NCBI GenBank assembly: GCA_963839175.1
Contig: CAWIUB010000011.1
Location: forward strand, 1-64,000
Source of the DNA: CAWIUB01 sp963839175
Lineage (GTDB): Bacteria; Actinomycetota; Actinomycetes; Mycobacteriales; Jatrophihabitantaceae
Reading direction: 5' to 3'
DNA length: 64,000 nucleotides
The translations under genes were made by a program, and so were the position numbers. Under the pieces are notes generated by a model. That model had not been told where the DNA came from and ran no database searches. It worked only from the letters and a program-made list of their open reading frames with translations. Within the stretch, counting starts at the first letter, position 1. Each line of letters opens with the position of its first letter. Below, one piece after another: positions 27,184 through 35,922 of this stretch.

Positions 27184-28505
27184 GCGCCGACCACGCTCTG
27201 CCCGCAGACCCGGACCACCTGCCCGTTCACCCCGCCGGTCGACGGCCAGGCCAGCCACGCCACCGTCTCGGCCACGTCGACCGGCAGGCCGGCCTGCTGC
27301 AAGCTGTTCAGCCGCCGAGCAACCTCCCGGGTGGCGAACGGCATCGCATGCGTCATGTCGGTGTCGATGAATCCGGGGGCGACCGCATTGATCGTGCCGT
27401 CGCGTCGAGCGAACGCCGACGCGGACGAGCGCACCATGCCGATCACGCCCGCCTTGCTCGCGGCGTAGTTGGTCTGCCCGCGGTTGCCGGCGATGCCGCT
27501 GACGGAGGCCAGACACACGACGTGCGCCCCGGACCGCAGCACGCGGCTGCCGAGCAGCGCGGCGTTGATCCGTAACGCCGCCTCGAGGTTGACGGCGAGC
27601 ACGCCGTCCCACTGCTCGGGCTTCATGTTCGCCAGCAGCCTGTCCCGGGTGACGCCTGCGTTGTGGATCAGGATGTCGACGCCGCCATGCCGCTCGCCCA
27701 GGTACTCGAGCAACCGAGCCGAGGCGTCCGGGGCCGCGATGTCCAGCTGCAGGGACGTGCCGCCGACCCGGTTGGCGACCGCAGCCAGCCCCTCGCCGGC
27801 CGCCGGCAGATCCGCCGCAACGACGTGCGCGCCGTCGCGCGCGAGGACGGTGGCGATCGCCGCACCGATCCCCCTCGCCGCACCGGTGACCACGGCGACC
27901 TTTCCGTCGAGTGGCATCGACCAGTCGGCCGGTGCCGGTGCCGAGCCCGGGCCGACCCGGATCACCTGCCCGTCGACGTACGCCGACCGTCCGGAGAGCA
28001 GGAACCGCAGCGTGGACTCGAGGGAGACGTCACCATCGACCAGGACGAGGTTGGCCGTGCTCCCGGCGCGCAGCTCTCTCGCCAGCGATCGGACGATGCC
28101 GTCGAGTGCCTGCCGCGCGGCGTCGGTGTACGGGTCGACCCCGGCCGGCGGACGACCGAGCACGACCACGCGTCCCGACGGGCCCAGCCGCCGCAGGGAG
28201 CCGGCGAAGAAGTCCCGCAGACCGCCGAGGTCACCGGGATTGGCCAGCCCAGTGGCGTCGAGCACCAGGGCCGCCCACTGGGTGTCCTCGCGGTCGGCCA
28301 GCTGCACGTCGACACCTGCGGCTCGCAGCAGGCCGGCGATGCCGCCGATCCCGTCGCCCGCGGCCGAGCCGAGCAGCACCGGCCCGGGCACCAACGGTGC
28401 ACCGGGCTCGTAGCGGCGGAGCACGGCAGGACGAGGCAGACCCAGCCGCGGCGCTACGCCGCTACCAAAACGGCTGTTGACGAAACTCAGATACCGATCA
28501 CTCAC
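27180..28505 (-). CDS. fabG: High-molecular-weight 3-oxoacyl reductase (FabG4 type)
   Basis: A 441-residue short-chain dehydrogenase of the FabG4 class, which is about 200 residues longer than ordinary FabG. The N-terminal half is a degenerate flavodoxin-like/Rossmann domain. The C-terminal half has the NAD(P) loop in VVTGAARGIGAAIA, NAG in ILIHNAGVTRDRLL, the catalytic Ser in VCLASVSGIAGNRGQ, and Tyr and Lys in NYAASKAGVIG. PGFIDTDMTHAMP follows. It reduces 3-oxoacyl chains. It starts at GTG 28505 after GGAGA. It shares an overlapping junction with the hydratase and follows the thiolase gene by 67 bp, across a strong hairpin. Confidence 0.85.
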   Translation of the reverse strand: MSDRYLSFVNSRFGSGVAPRLGLPRPAVLRRYEPGAPLVPGPVLLGSAAGDGIGGIAGLLRAAGVDVQLADREDTQWAALVLDATGLANPGDLGGLRDFFAGSLRRLGPSGRVVVLGRPPAGVDPYTDAARQALDGIVRSLARELRAGSTANLVLVDGDVSLESTLRFLLSGRSAYVDGQVIRVGPGSAPAPADWSMPLDGKVAVVTGAARGIGAAIATVLARDGAHVVAADLPAAGEGLAAVANRVGGTSLQLDIAAPDASARLLEYLGERHGGVDILIHNAGVTRDRLLANMKPEQWDGVLAVNLEAALRINAALLGSRVLRSGAHVVCLASVSGIAGNRGQTNYAASKAGVIGMVRSSASAFARRDGTINAVAPGFIDTDMTHAMPFATREVARRLNSLQQAGLPVDVAETVAWLAWPSTGGVNGQVVRVCGQSVVGA

Positions 28506-28528
28506 CAAATCTCCCAGCTCGCCGAGCG

Positions 28529-28576
28529 ATGATCTCGGTGGAATCTGCCAGATCTCGCAGAGATTCCCGAGATCAT
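28529..28576. repeat. Nested inverted repeat between thiolase and reductase genes
   Basis: ATGATCTCGG at 28529-28538 pairs perfectly with CCGAGATCAT at 28567-28576. Just inside it, GGAATCTGC pairs with GCAGAGATTCC apart from two extra bases. The 48-base hairpin overlaps the last codons of the thiolase gene and has no T run. It could be an operator, a partial terminator or an RNA-stability element. Confidence 0.6.
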
Positions 28577-29871
28577 GACGAATGAGGCTGGCGTTCCAGC
28601 ATCGCCACGACGCCCTGGCCGCCGGCCGCGCAGATCGAGATGAGCCCCCGGCCGGAGCCCCTCTCGGCGAGCAGCTTGGCCAGCGTGGCGACGATTCTTC
28701 CTCCGGTGGCCGCGAAGGGATGGCCCGCCGCAAGCGACGACCCGGTCACATTCAACCGGGACCTGTCGATGGGGCCCAGCGGCTCGGCGAGGCCGAGCCG
28801 GGTCCGGCAGAACTCCGCGTCCTCCCACGCGGCCAGCGTTGCCAGGACGGTCGACGCGAAGGCCTCGTGGATCTCGTAGAAGTCGAAGTCCTGCAGGGTG
28901 AGTTTGGTACGCGCGAGCAGCCGGGGCAGTGCGTACACCGGGGCCATCAGCAGCCCGTCCGCGCGGCGGTCGCCATGCACGTAGTCGACGGCGCCGGTCT
29001 CCGCGTCGACGACGTGGGCGAGCACTGGAAGACTGCGCGCCGCAGCCCACTCGTCAGTGCCGAGCAGCACGGTCGACGCCCCGTCGGTGAGCGGCGTCGA
29101 GTTTCCGGCGGTCATGGTGGCACTTCGCCCGCGGCCGAAGACTGGTCTCAGCGCGGCCAGCTTTTCGATTGACGTGTCCGGCCGCAGGTTCTGGTCGCGG
29201 GTGACCCCGAGAAACGGGGTGACCAGGTCGCTGAAAAAGCCCCGCTCGTACGCGGCCGCGAGGTTGCGGTGCGAGGCTACCGCCAGATCGTCCTGTGCCT
29301 CGCGACTCACGCCCCACTCGGCGGCGGTGATGGCCGCGTGTTCGCCCATCGACAGGCCGGTGCGCGGTTCCGCGTTGCGCGGGATCTCAGGCTTGAGTTG
29401 ACCGGGCCGCAGGTGACCAAGCGCCTTGACGCGCCCGCCCAGCGAACGGGCGCGGCTGACGTCCAGCAGTACCTCGCGCAGGTCCTCGTTGACCGCGATG
29501 GGCGCATCGGACACCGTGTCGACCCCGCCGGCGATCCCCGCCTCGATCTGGCCTAGCGCGAGCTTGTTGGCCACCAGGATCGTTGCCTCCAAGCCGGTGC
29601 CGCAGGCCTGCTGCACGTCGTAAGCGGGTGTCGTGGCCGACAGCGCCGAGCCGAGCACCGACTCGTGGGTCAAGTTGAAGTCCCGGCTGTGCTTGAGGAC
29701 GGCGCCCGCGGCAACCTCGCCCAGCCGCTGGTCCTGCAGCCCGAAACGCGCCACCAGCCCGTCGAGCGCGGCGGTGAGCATGTCCTGGTTGGACGCGTGA
29801 GCGTACGGGCCGTTCGCCTGGGCGAACGGAATCCGGTTGCCGCCGATGATGGCGGCGCGGGTGAGGGCCAC
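28573..29871 (-). CDS. fadA2: Acetyl-CoA acetyltransferase (thiolase), FadA2 type
   Basis: A 432-residue thiolase. The acylated Cys lies in YDVQQACGTGLEATI, the second catalytic site in VTGSSLAAGHPFAATGGRIV (His) and the third in SICAAGGQGVVAML (Cys). NEAFAS of classical thiolases appears as EIHEAFASTVL. It condenses or cleaves acyl-CoA by two carbons. It is the first gene of the three-gene cluster with the FabG4-type reductase and MaoC-like hydratase, as in mycobacterial fadA2-fabG4-htdX, though there fadA2 is divergent. The start at ATG 29871 gives ALTRAAIIGGNRIPFA, the normal thiolase beginning. Confidence 0.9.
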   Translation of the reverse strand: MALTRAAIIGGNRIPFAQANGPYAHASNQDMLTAALDGLVARFGLQDQRLGEVAAGAVLKHSRDFNLTHESVLGSALSATTPAYDVQQACGTGLEATILVANKLALGQIEAGIAGGVDTVSDAPIAVNEDLREVLLDVSRARSLGGRVKALGHLRPGQLKPEIPRNAEPRTGLSMGEHAAITAAEWGVSREAQDDLAVASHRNLAAAYERGFFSDLVTPFLGVTRDQNLRPDTSIEKLAALRPVFGRGRSATMTAGNSTPLTDGASTVLLGTDEWAAARSLPVLAHVVDAETGAVDYVHGDRRADGLLMAPVYALPRLLARTKLTLQDFDFYEIHEAFASTVLATLAAWEDAEFCRTRLGLAEPLGPIDRSRLNVTGSSLAAGHPFAATGGRIVATLAKLLAERGSGRGLISICAAGGQGVVAMLERQPHSS

Positions 29872-29955
29872 GGAGACGGTCCCTTCGTCGAGCCTGTCGA
29901 CCCACCGTATCCGGTGCGTCAGGGCACGGCCGCAACACTTCGCGAGCCCCGTCGT

Positions 29956-30007
29956 TGATCAAGAGCCATAGACCAGGCAGTGGCGCTGGTTCACGGGCTC
30001 GTGATCA
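29956..30007. repeat. 52-bp dispersed palindromic repeat, copy B
   Basis: TGATCAAGAGCCA (29956-29968), 25 variable bases, then CGGGCTCGTGATCA (29994-30007). The arms are near-complementary. A second copy in the opposite orientation lies at 56423-56474 with the same arm sequence (one base different) and a different core of exactly the same length. Confidence 0.75.
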
Positions 30008-30099
30008 TGTGGAGGGCCACGCTTCATGGCTGAGCGCGCTGGCTACGGCTCGCCGTGTGACACCACAGCACACACTTGTACCTGCTCACGGTGGACGCT

Positions 30100-30699
30100 C
30101 TACTGGCGCGCCGTCGCGATAAGCTCGCCCGACGCCACCGCGTGCTGGCCGAGGAAGAATCCCACGACCGCGGCGTGCGTCGTCGCGTCAAGACCCAGGC
30201 TCGGCACGTCCAAGGCAACGACCGTGAAGTGGTAATGGTGCGTGCGGTCACCCGATGGCGGGCATGGTCCGGTGTAACCGATAGTCCCGCCGTCGTTCGT
30301 GCCGTTGACGGCACCAGGCGGCAGCGTCGCACCGGTGGGCAGTGACGTCACAGTGCTGGGGATGTCCCACGCCACCCAGTGCCAGAAGCCGCTGCCAGTC
30401 GGGGCGTCGGGGTCGAACACGGTGATGGCATAGCTACGGGTCGTGCTGGGTGCGGCGTGCCAGGACAGCTGCGGTGAGACGCCGGTGTCCGTGCAGCCCC
30501 AGAACTGTTGCGGTATGGGTTTCCTTGCCGTGATGTCCGTGCTCGTCACGGCGAAGCGCGGCAAGCCCGCTGGCAGGCCCTCGCGCACCTTCTTGTAGCC
30601 GAACTGTCGGCTCGCGGCACTGGCGACCAGGGCGGTCCCCAGCAACGCGGCGATCACGATTGCGATGAGCAGCACGGTGCGACGGGCACGTTTACGCAT
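30100..30699 (-). CDS. YbhB/YbcL (PEBP, Raf-kinase-inhibitor-like) family protein, secreted
   Basis: A 199-residue protein with an N-terminal signal-anchor (RKRARRTVLLIAIVIAALLGTALVASA). AGGAGG lies 6 bases before ATG 30699, which decides this start over an upstream open frame. The mature part has the PEBP fold: FAVTSTDITARKPIPQQFWGCTDTGVSPQLSW, the ligand site DPDAPTGSGFWHWVAWDIP, IGYTGPCPPSGDRTHHYHFTVVALD and a C-terminal tail. In bacteria the family is thought to bind anions or inhibit proteins; its function is unclear. It is divergent from the PadR/ino1 genes, with a palindromic operator-like site in between. Confidence 0.85.
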   Translation of the reverse strand: MRKRARRTVLLIAIVIAALLGTALVASAASRQFGYKKVREGLPAGLPRFAVTSTDITARKPIPQQFWGCTDTGVSPQLSWHAAPSTTRSYAITVFDPDAPTGSGFWHWVAWDIPSTVTSLPTGATLPPGAVNGTNDGGTIGYTGPCPPSGDRTHHYHFTVVALDVPSLGLDATTHAAVVGFFLGQHAVASGELIATARQ

Positions 30700-30790
30700 G
30701 ACGGCCTCCTTGCCGAAGTCGGGTCGGGTTCCATCCTGGTAGGACACGAGCGAACGGTGAATCCTGAATTTGACACCAACGTCTCGGCCT

Positions 30791-30811
30791 GATGTATCGT
30801 GATGATACATC
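30791..30811. promoter_or_regulatory. Palindromic operator candidate for the PadR regulator
   Basis: GATGTATC (30791-30798) and GATACATC (30804-30811) are perfect inverted repeats with a 5-bp spacer, 25 bp upstream of the padR-type start. They contain ATGT/ACAT ends as in PadR sites. The position suggests autoregulation, perhaps also control of ino1 and of the divergent PEBP gene. Confidence 0.6.
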
Positions 30812-30835
30812 GGTTCGAGTTATGGGAGGACAGTC

Positions 30836-31381
30836 GTGCTAGAGATCGCCGTCCTCGGGCTGCTCAACGAGAGCCCGATGCACGGGTACGAGCTGCGCAA
30901 ACGGCTCTCCACCCTGCTCGGCGTATTTCGGGCGTTCTCCTACGGTTCGCTCTACCCGACCCTGCGACGCCTCGCCGAGGCCGGGTGGATCACCGAGGAG
31001 CGGCCTCTCGAGGATCCACCGACAGGGCTGGGCGGCCGGTCGCGGCGCGGCAAGCGTGTGTACCGGCTCACCGCCGAGGGCAAGGAGCACTTCGCGCAAT
31101 TGCTCGGCCAGGTAGGGCCGGATGCCTTCGATGACGAAGGCTTCGGGGCTCGGCTGGCGTTCTTTGCCCAGACACGTTCCGACATCCGGCTGCAGATCCT
31201 GGAGGGTCGGCGCCGCCGGGTCGAGGAGCAGCGGGAGGGGATGCGCTCGTCGCTGAGCCGCGGCCGCGAGCGGCTAGACCGCTACACCCGCGAACTGCAC
31301 GAGCACGGGCTCGAGTCCGTCGACCGCGAGGTCCGCTGGCTCAACGAGCTCATCCATCACGAACAGTCCGACAAGCACTAA
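30836..31381 (+). CDS. PadR-family transcriptional regulator
   Basis: A 181-residue regulator. The N-terminal winged helix reads LEIAVLGLLNESPMHGYELRKRL, FSYGSLYPTLRRLAEAGWITEE and KRVYRLTAEGKEHFAQLL, the standard PadR signature. The C-terminal half is a helical dimerisation domain (RSDIRLQILEGRRRRVEEQREGM). GTG 30836 is preceded by GGGAGGA. It is followed after 19 bp by ino1 in the same direction, an arrangement also found in mycobacteria (Rv0047c-Rv0046c). This suggests that it controls inositol synthesis, possibly by binding the palindrome upstream of itself. Confidence 0.9.
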   Translation: MLEIAVLGLLNESPMHGYELRKRLSTLLGVFRAFSYGSLYPTLRRLAEAGWITEERPLEDPPTGLGGRSRRGKRVYRLTAEGKEHFAQLLGQVGPDAFDDEGFGARLAFFAQTRSDIRLQILEGRRRRVEEQREGMRSSLSRGRERLDRYTRELHEHGLESVDREVRWLNELIHHEQSDKH

Positions 31382-31400
31382 CTTCCAAGGAGGAGCCCAG

Positions 31401-32483
31401 ATGGGCAAGATTCGCGTTGGCATCGTCGGGGTCGGCAACTGTGCCGCCTCGCTCGTGCAGGGCGTCCACTACTACCACGACGCGGACCCCGCGCAGAAGG
31501 TGCCCGGGCTCATGCACGTCCAGTTCGGTCCGTACCACGTACGCGACATCGAGTTCGTCGCCGCGTTCGACGTGGACGCCAAGAAGGTCGGCCGCGACCT
31601 GTCCGAGGCGGTCGGGGCGAGCCAGAACAACACCATCAAGATCTGCGACGTCCCGCCGCTCGGCGTGACCGTCCAGCGCGGCCACACACTCGACGGGCTC
31701 GGCAAGTACTACCGCGAGATGATCGAGGAGTCCGACGAGGAGCCGGTGGACGTCGTCGCCGCGCTCAGCGCCGCCGAGGTCGACGTGCTGATCTGCTACT
31801 TGCCAGTCGGCTCCGAGGAGGCTGCAAAGTTCTACGCCCAATGCGCCATCGACGCCGGCGTGGCATTCGTCAACGCGCTGCCAGTGTTCATCGCGAGCAC
31901 CCCGGAGTGGGCGGCGAAGTTCGAGCAGGCCGGCGTGCCGATCGTCGGCGACGACATCAAGTCGCAGGTCGGGGCCACGATCACCCACCGAGTGCTGGCT
32001 AAGCTCTTCGAGGACCGTGGCGTCGAGTTGCAGCGCACCATGCAGCTCAACGTCGGCGGCAACATGGACTTCATGAACATGCTCGAGCGCGACCGTCTCG
32101 AGTCCAAGAAGATCAGCAAGACGCAGTCGGTGACCTCGCAGATCCCCGGTCGCGACCTCGGCAAGCGAAACGTGCATATCGGTCCGTCCGACTACGTGCC
32201 CTGGCTGGACGACCGCAAGTGGGCGTACGTGCGGCTCGAGGCTAAAGCGTTCGGCGACGTGCCGCTGAGCTTGGAGTACAAGCTCGAGGTCTGGGATTCG
32301 CCCAACTCCGCCGGCATCATTATCGATGCGCTGCGCGCGGCGAAGATTGCCAAGGACCGGGGCATTGGCGGCCCGATCCTGTCGGCGTCGAGTTACTTCA
32401 TGAAATCGCCGCCGGTGCAGTACTTCGACGACGAGGCCCGCGACCTGGTTGAGAAGTTCATCCGCGGCGAGGTCGACCGGTAG
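31401..32483 (+). CDS. ino1: Inositol-3-phosphate synthase
   Basis: A 360-residue NAD-dependent synthase that converts glucose 6-phosphate to 1D-myo-inositol 3-phosphate, the entry to phosphatidylinositol and mycothiol in actinobacteria. The NAD loop is VGIVGVGNCAASLVQG. Conserved segments include ALPVFIAS, VPIVGDDIKSQVGATITHR, LNVGGNMDFMNM, SKKISKTQSV, HIGPSDYVPWLDDRKWAYVR and EYKLEVWDSPNSAGIIIDALR. The length matches the short actinobacterial form (about 360-367). AAGGAGGAG lies 6 bases before ATG. It is co-directional with the PadR gene. Confidence 0.97.
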   Translation: MGKIRVGIVGVGNCAASLVQGVHYYHDADPAQKVPGLMHVQFGPYHVRDIEFVAAFDVDAKKVGRDLSEAVGASQNNTIKICDVPPLGVTVQRGHTLDGLGKYYREMIEESDEEPVDVVAALSAAEVDVLICYLPVGSEEAAKFYAQCAIDAGVAFVNALPVFIASTPEWAAKFEQAGVPIVGDDIKSQVGATITHRVLAKLFEDRGVELQRTMQLNVGGNMDFMNMLERDRLESKKISKTQSVTSQIPGRDLGKRNVHIGPSDYVPWLDDRKWAYVRLEAKAFGDVPLSLEYKLEVWDSPNSAGIIIDALRAAKIAKDRGIGGPILSASSYFMKSPPVQYFDDEARDLVEKFIRGEVDR

Positions 32484-32530
32484 CGCAACCGGATCGCGCC
32501 GGAAGGCTCGATTCACGCAGGTCTCGCCGG

Positions 32531-33124
32531 TCAGTTCAGCAGCGGGTCGGGCGGGTAGGTCGAGAGCAGCCGCAGCGGCGGGGGCTGGCGGCGCAGCACT
32601 CGCCGCCACATCGGGGCGGGGTCGTCGCTGAACACGTCGTCGGGCGAGCCCGGGACGACATACCACGCACCGGCGGCGAGTTCGGCATCCAGCTGGCCGG
32701 GCGCCCAGCCTGCGTGGCCGGCGAACACCCGCATCCGTCCGGTGATCGCGGTGATCAGTGTGACGTCGGCGTCCAGGTCAACGGTGGCCAGCTGCTCGAA
32801 CACCTGGCGGACCCCAGGCCCCTCGCCGCGCAGCTCACCCAGGCACAACGCGCCGTCGGGCATCACCGGCCCACCGCCGAAGACCACGGACGGCTCGCTC
32901 ACGGCGTCCTGCCAGTCGGGCAGGATCTGCCCGACCGGGGTGTGGCTGGGCCGGTTGAGAATCACTCCGACCGTGCCGTCGCCGTCGTGTTCGAGCACGT
33001 ACACAACGCTGCGGGCGAACGGTGCGTCGAGCAGGGCAGGGGCCGAGATCAGCAGCCGCCCGGAGCCCACGGGCAAACCCGTCCAGCCGGGTGACGGTTG
33101 CTGCGGGGCGGACACGATGCACAT
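32531..33124 (-). CDS. YqgE/AlgH family protein
   Basis: A 197-residue UPF0301 (YqgE/AlgH) protein. Characteristic segments are GRLLISAPALLDAPFARSVVYVLEHDGDGTVGVILNRPS, the GGPV motif in VVFGGGPVMPDGALCL, and RMRVFAGHAGWAPGQLDAELAAGAWYVVP with W in DDPAPMWRRVL. The biochemical role is not established. The start at ATG 33124 is chosen for position; no strong ribosome site is visible, and a GTG at 33115 is possible. It is divergent from the MFS gene, with a short shared promoter region, and convergent with ino1. Confidence 0.9.
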   Translation of the reverse strand: MCIVSAPQQPSPGWTGLPVGSGRLLISAPALLDAPFARSVVYVLEHDGDGTVGVILNRPSHTPVGQILPDWQDAVSEPSVVFGGGPVMPDGALCLGELRGEGPGVRQVFEQLATVDLDADVTLITAITGRMRVFAGHAGWAPGQLDAELAAGAWYVVPGSPDDVFSDDPAPMWRRVLRRQPPPLRLLSTYPPDPLLN

Positions 33125-33169
33125 CTTGCCGGGTACTCCCTCACACGTCGCGCCACTAACGTCACGTTC

Positions 33170-34483
33170 GTGTACAGCCGTGGCCACTTGCGCGCGGTGC
33201 TCGGGCGTGCCGATTTCCGGCGGCTGTACGCGACCCGGCTCGCGGCCCAGTTCGGTGATGGGGTCTTCCAGGCGTCGCTAGCCGGTGCCGTGCTGTTCAA
33301 CCCCGACCGCCAGACGAAGGCGGCCGACGTCGCTGTGGGGTTCGCGGTGATCCTGCTGCCCTATTCGCTGGTCGGGCCGTTCGCCGGGGTGCTGATCGAC
33401 CGCTGGTGGCGCCAGCGGGTGCTGCGCAACGCGAGCCTGCTCCGGGCGCTCGCCGTGCTCGGGGTGGCCGCCGAGGTCGCGGTCGGTGTCCACGGCGAGC
33501 CGTTCTACGTCTCGGCGCTGGTGGTCGTCTCGCTGAACCGGTTCTTCCTCTCCACGCTTGCGGCCTCGCTGCCGCACGTCGTCGACACCCCCGAGCTGGT
33601 CACCGCCAACGCCCTATCGACGACTGGCGGGGGCCTCGCCACGTCCATCGGCGGTGGCCTGGCAATCGGCATCCGGGCAGCCATCGGCGACACGAATGGC
33701 GCGTACGCCAGCATCGCCGCGCTGGCCGCGCTGCCTTACCTCGCCTCGGCACTCGCCGCCGCAGGCTTCCAGCGCAACACGCTCGGCCCCGACGACGTGA
33801 CGCGGCAGCAGCGAGAGACGATTCGCATGGTGGCAGCCGGGCTGGTCGCCGGCGCCCGGCACGTCATGGAGCTGCGCCCGGTGACTTACGCGCTGACGGC
33901 GGTCGGCGTGTACCGCTTCTGCTACGGCATCACGGCCATCTGCACCTTGTTGCTCTACCGCAACTACTTCCACGACGAGGGGGTGCTGCGGGCCGGGCTT
34001 GCCGGGCTCGGCCAGGTGATCGTAGCCATCGCTACCGGGTCGCTGCTGGCCGCCCTGGTGACCCCCGCGGCGTCCCGGCGGCTGGGGTTCGTCAGGTGGC
34101 CGGCCATCCTCTTCGTAGGGGCTGCCGTGGTCCAGGTGAGCCTCGGCCTGCCGTACCGCCTCTCGCTGTTGGTGCTCGCAGCGTTCGGCCTCGGGTTCGC
34201 CTCCCAGGGGATCAAGATCTGCGTCGACACCCTGGTGCAGCAGTCTGTCGAGGACGAGTACCGCGGCCGGGTCTTCACGCTTTACGACACGCTGTTCAAC
34301 ATCACCTTCGTGGCGGCTGCGACGCTGACCGCGATCGCGCTGCCCAACGACGGATACTCGCCGGTGTCGGTGATCATCATCGGCTGCGTCTACCTGCTGG
34401 TCGGCATCGCCTATCTGCACTTTGCCAGCCGATACCGGCGCAGCACCTACCCGCTGCCCGCCCCGGTCGCGTCCGTCTCCTAA
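33170..34483 (+). CDS. MFS transporter (12 TM)
   Basis: A 437-residue major facilitator protein from GTG 33170, preceded by weak signals. It has about 12 hydrophobic helices. The first loop holds FRRLYATRLAAQFGDGVFQASLAG, and motif A-like FAGVLIDRWWRQRVL lies between helices 2 and 3. The substrate is unknown; similar transporters lie next to yqgE and pcnA in other actinobacteria. The gene ends by overlapping the CCA-adding enzyme gene by 4 bp at the convergent 3' ends. The longer frame starting at 33098 would overlap the yqgE start and lacks support. Confidence 0.85.
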   Translation: MYSRGHLRAVLGRADFRRLYATRLAAQFGDGVFQASLAGAVLFNPDRQTKAADVAVGFAVILLPYSLVGPFAGVLIDRWWRQRVLRNASLLRALAVLGVAAEVAVGVHGEPFYVSALVVVSLNRFFLSTLAASLPHVVDTPELVTANALSTTGGGLATSIGGGLAIGIRAAIGDTNGAYASIAALAALPYLASALAAAGFQRNTLGPDDVTRQQRETIRMVAAGLVAGARHVMELRPVTYALTAVGVYRFCYGITAICTLLLYRNYFHDEGVLRAGLAGLGQVIVAIATGSLLAALVTPAASRRLGFVRWPAILFVGAAVVQVSLGLPYRLSLLVLAAFGLGFASQGIKICVDTLVQQSVEDEYRGRVFTLYDTLFNITFVAAATLTAIALPNDGYSPVSVIIIGCVYLLVGIAYLHFASRYRRSTYPLPAPVASVS

Positions 34484-35883
34484 CCGTCGTGCGACTGCAT
34501 CGCATACCAGCGGCGCAGCTCCTCGACGGCCCGCTCGTAGCCGAGCGGCCCATGCTCCATCCGCAGCGCCAGCAGGTGCCGGTACGCCCGACCGACCAGC
34601 GGGCCGGGTTCGATGCCAAGGATCGCCATGATCTGGTTGCCGTCCAGGTCCGGCCGGATCGCATCCAGTTCCTCCTCCTCGCGCAGGGTCGCGATGCGCG
34701 CCTCGAGCGCGTCGTAGGACGCGGCCAGCGCCTCGGCCTTGCGCCGGTTGCGAGTAGTGGTGTCCGACCGGACGAGCTTGTGCAGCCTGGACAGCAGCGG
34801 CCCCGCGTCGACGACATAGCGGCGCACCGCCGAGTCGGTCCACTCGCCGCGGCCGTACCCGTAGAAACGCAGGTGCAGGAACACCAGCCGTGACACGTCG
34901 TCGACGATCTCCTTCGAGTACTTCAGCGCCCGCAGCCGAGCGCGTGCCAGCCGCGCGCCGACGACTTCGTGGTGGTGGAACGTGACGCGCCCCGCACCCT
35001 CGAACCGCCGGGTCGCGGGCTTGCCGATGTCGTGCAGCAGGGCGGCCAGCCGCAGCACCAGATCCGGGCCGTCGTCCTCCAGGGCGATCGCCTGGTCCAG
35101 TACCTGCAGGGTGTGGGCATAAACGTCCTTGTGCTGGCCGTGCTCGTCGGCGGCCATCCGCAGCGCGGGCAGTTCGGGGAGGACGACGTCGGCGAGCCCG
35201 CCGGCCACCATGAGCTCCAGGCCGTCGCGGGGCGCGACGCCGAGCAGCAGCTTGGAGAACTCGGCCTGGACCCGCTCGGCGGTGATCCGGCTCAGTTCGC
35301 CGGCCATTCGCCTGATCGCGGCCGGTACTTCGGGCGCGACCGAGACACGCAGCGTTGCCACGAACCGCGCCGCCCGCAGCATCCGCAGCGGATCATCGGC
35401 GAACGACTCCTCTGGGGCTGCTGGGGTGCGCAGCACGCCGCGTGCCAGGTCCGCCAGCCCGCCGAACGGGTCGCTGAACGTCCGGTCAGCCACCGAGAGC
35501 GCCATGGCGTTCATCGTGAAGTCGCGCCGGCCGAGATCCTCGGTGAGCGATTTGCCGTACGCCACCTCGGGATTGCGCGAGATCCGGTCGTACCGGTCGG
35601 CGCGGAACGTCGTGATCTCGCAGCGCACTGCGCCGACCTGCGCGCCGACCGTGCCGAAGTCGATGCCGGTCGTCCAGGTGGCCGAGGCAAGGGGTTCGGC
35701 GATGCGCAGGACCTCGTCGGGATGGGCGTCGGTGGCGAAGTCGAGGTCGTCCGACGGCCGGCCCATCAGCGCGTCGCGGACCGTCCCGCCCACCAGGTGC
35801 AACTCGTGCCCGGCGGCAGCGAACCCCGCGTCCAGCAGCTGCGCCTCGGGGGGCACGGGGATAAGGTCGGCGGGCGATGTCAC
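34480..35883 (-). CDS. pcnA: CCA tRNA nucleotidyltransferase with HD domain
   Basis: A 467-residue class II CCA-adding enzyme that builds or repairs the 3' CCA of tRNA. The nucleotidyltransferase head has LVGGTVRDALMGRPSDDLDFATDA (residues ~30-54) with the G-G and DxD catalytic motifs, and RRDFTMNAMA follows. The neck binds RNA (DPLRMLRAARFVATL). An HD domain is present near residues 285-310 (LLHDIGKPATRRFEGAGRVTFHHHEVVGA), which may add phosphohydrolase activity. It is divergent from the NUDIX gene, as in Rv3907c/Rv3908, with 39 bp between the starts. Confidence 0.95.
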   Translation of the reverse strand: MTSPADLIPVPPEAQLLDAGFAAAGHELHLVGGTVRDALMGRPSDDLDFATDAHPDEVLRIAEPLASATWTTGIDFGTVGAQVGAVRCEITTFRADRYDRISRNPEVAYGKSLTEDLGRRDFTMNAMALSVADRTFSDPFGGLADLARGVLRTPAAPEESFADDPLRMLRAARFVATLRVSVAPEVPAAIRRMAGELSRITAERVQAEFSKLLLGVAPRDGLELMVAGGLADVVLPELPALRMAADEHGQHKDVYAHTLQVLDQAIALEDDGPDLVLRLAALLHDIGKPATRRFEGAGRVTFHHHEVVGARLARARLRALKYSKEIVDDVSRLVFLHLRFYGYGRGEWTDSAVRRYVVDAGPLLSRLHKLVRSDTTTRNRRKAEALAASYDALEARIATLREEEELDAIRPDLDGNQIMAILGIEPGPLVGRAYRHLLALRMEHGPLGYERAVEELRRWYAMQSHDG

Positions 35884-35922
35884 GAACGGGCAGCCTAATG
35901 ACCGGCGGTTACCATCGCAGGC

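Noticed and set aside
31350..32666. 438-residue minus-strand open frame opposite ino1
   Set aside because: Antisense shadow; the plus strand holds a complete inositol-phosphate synthase with ribosome site.
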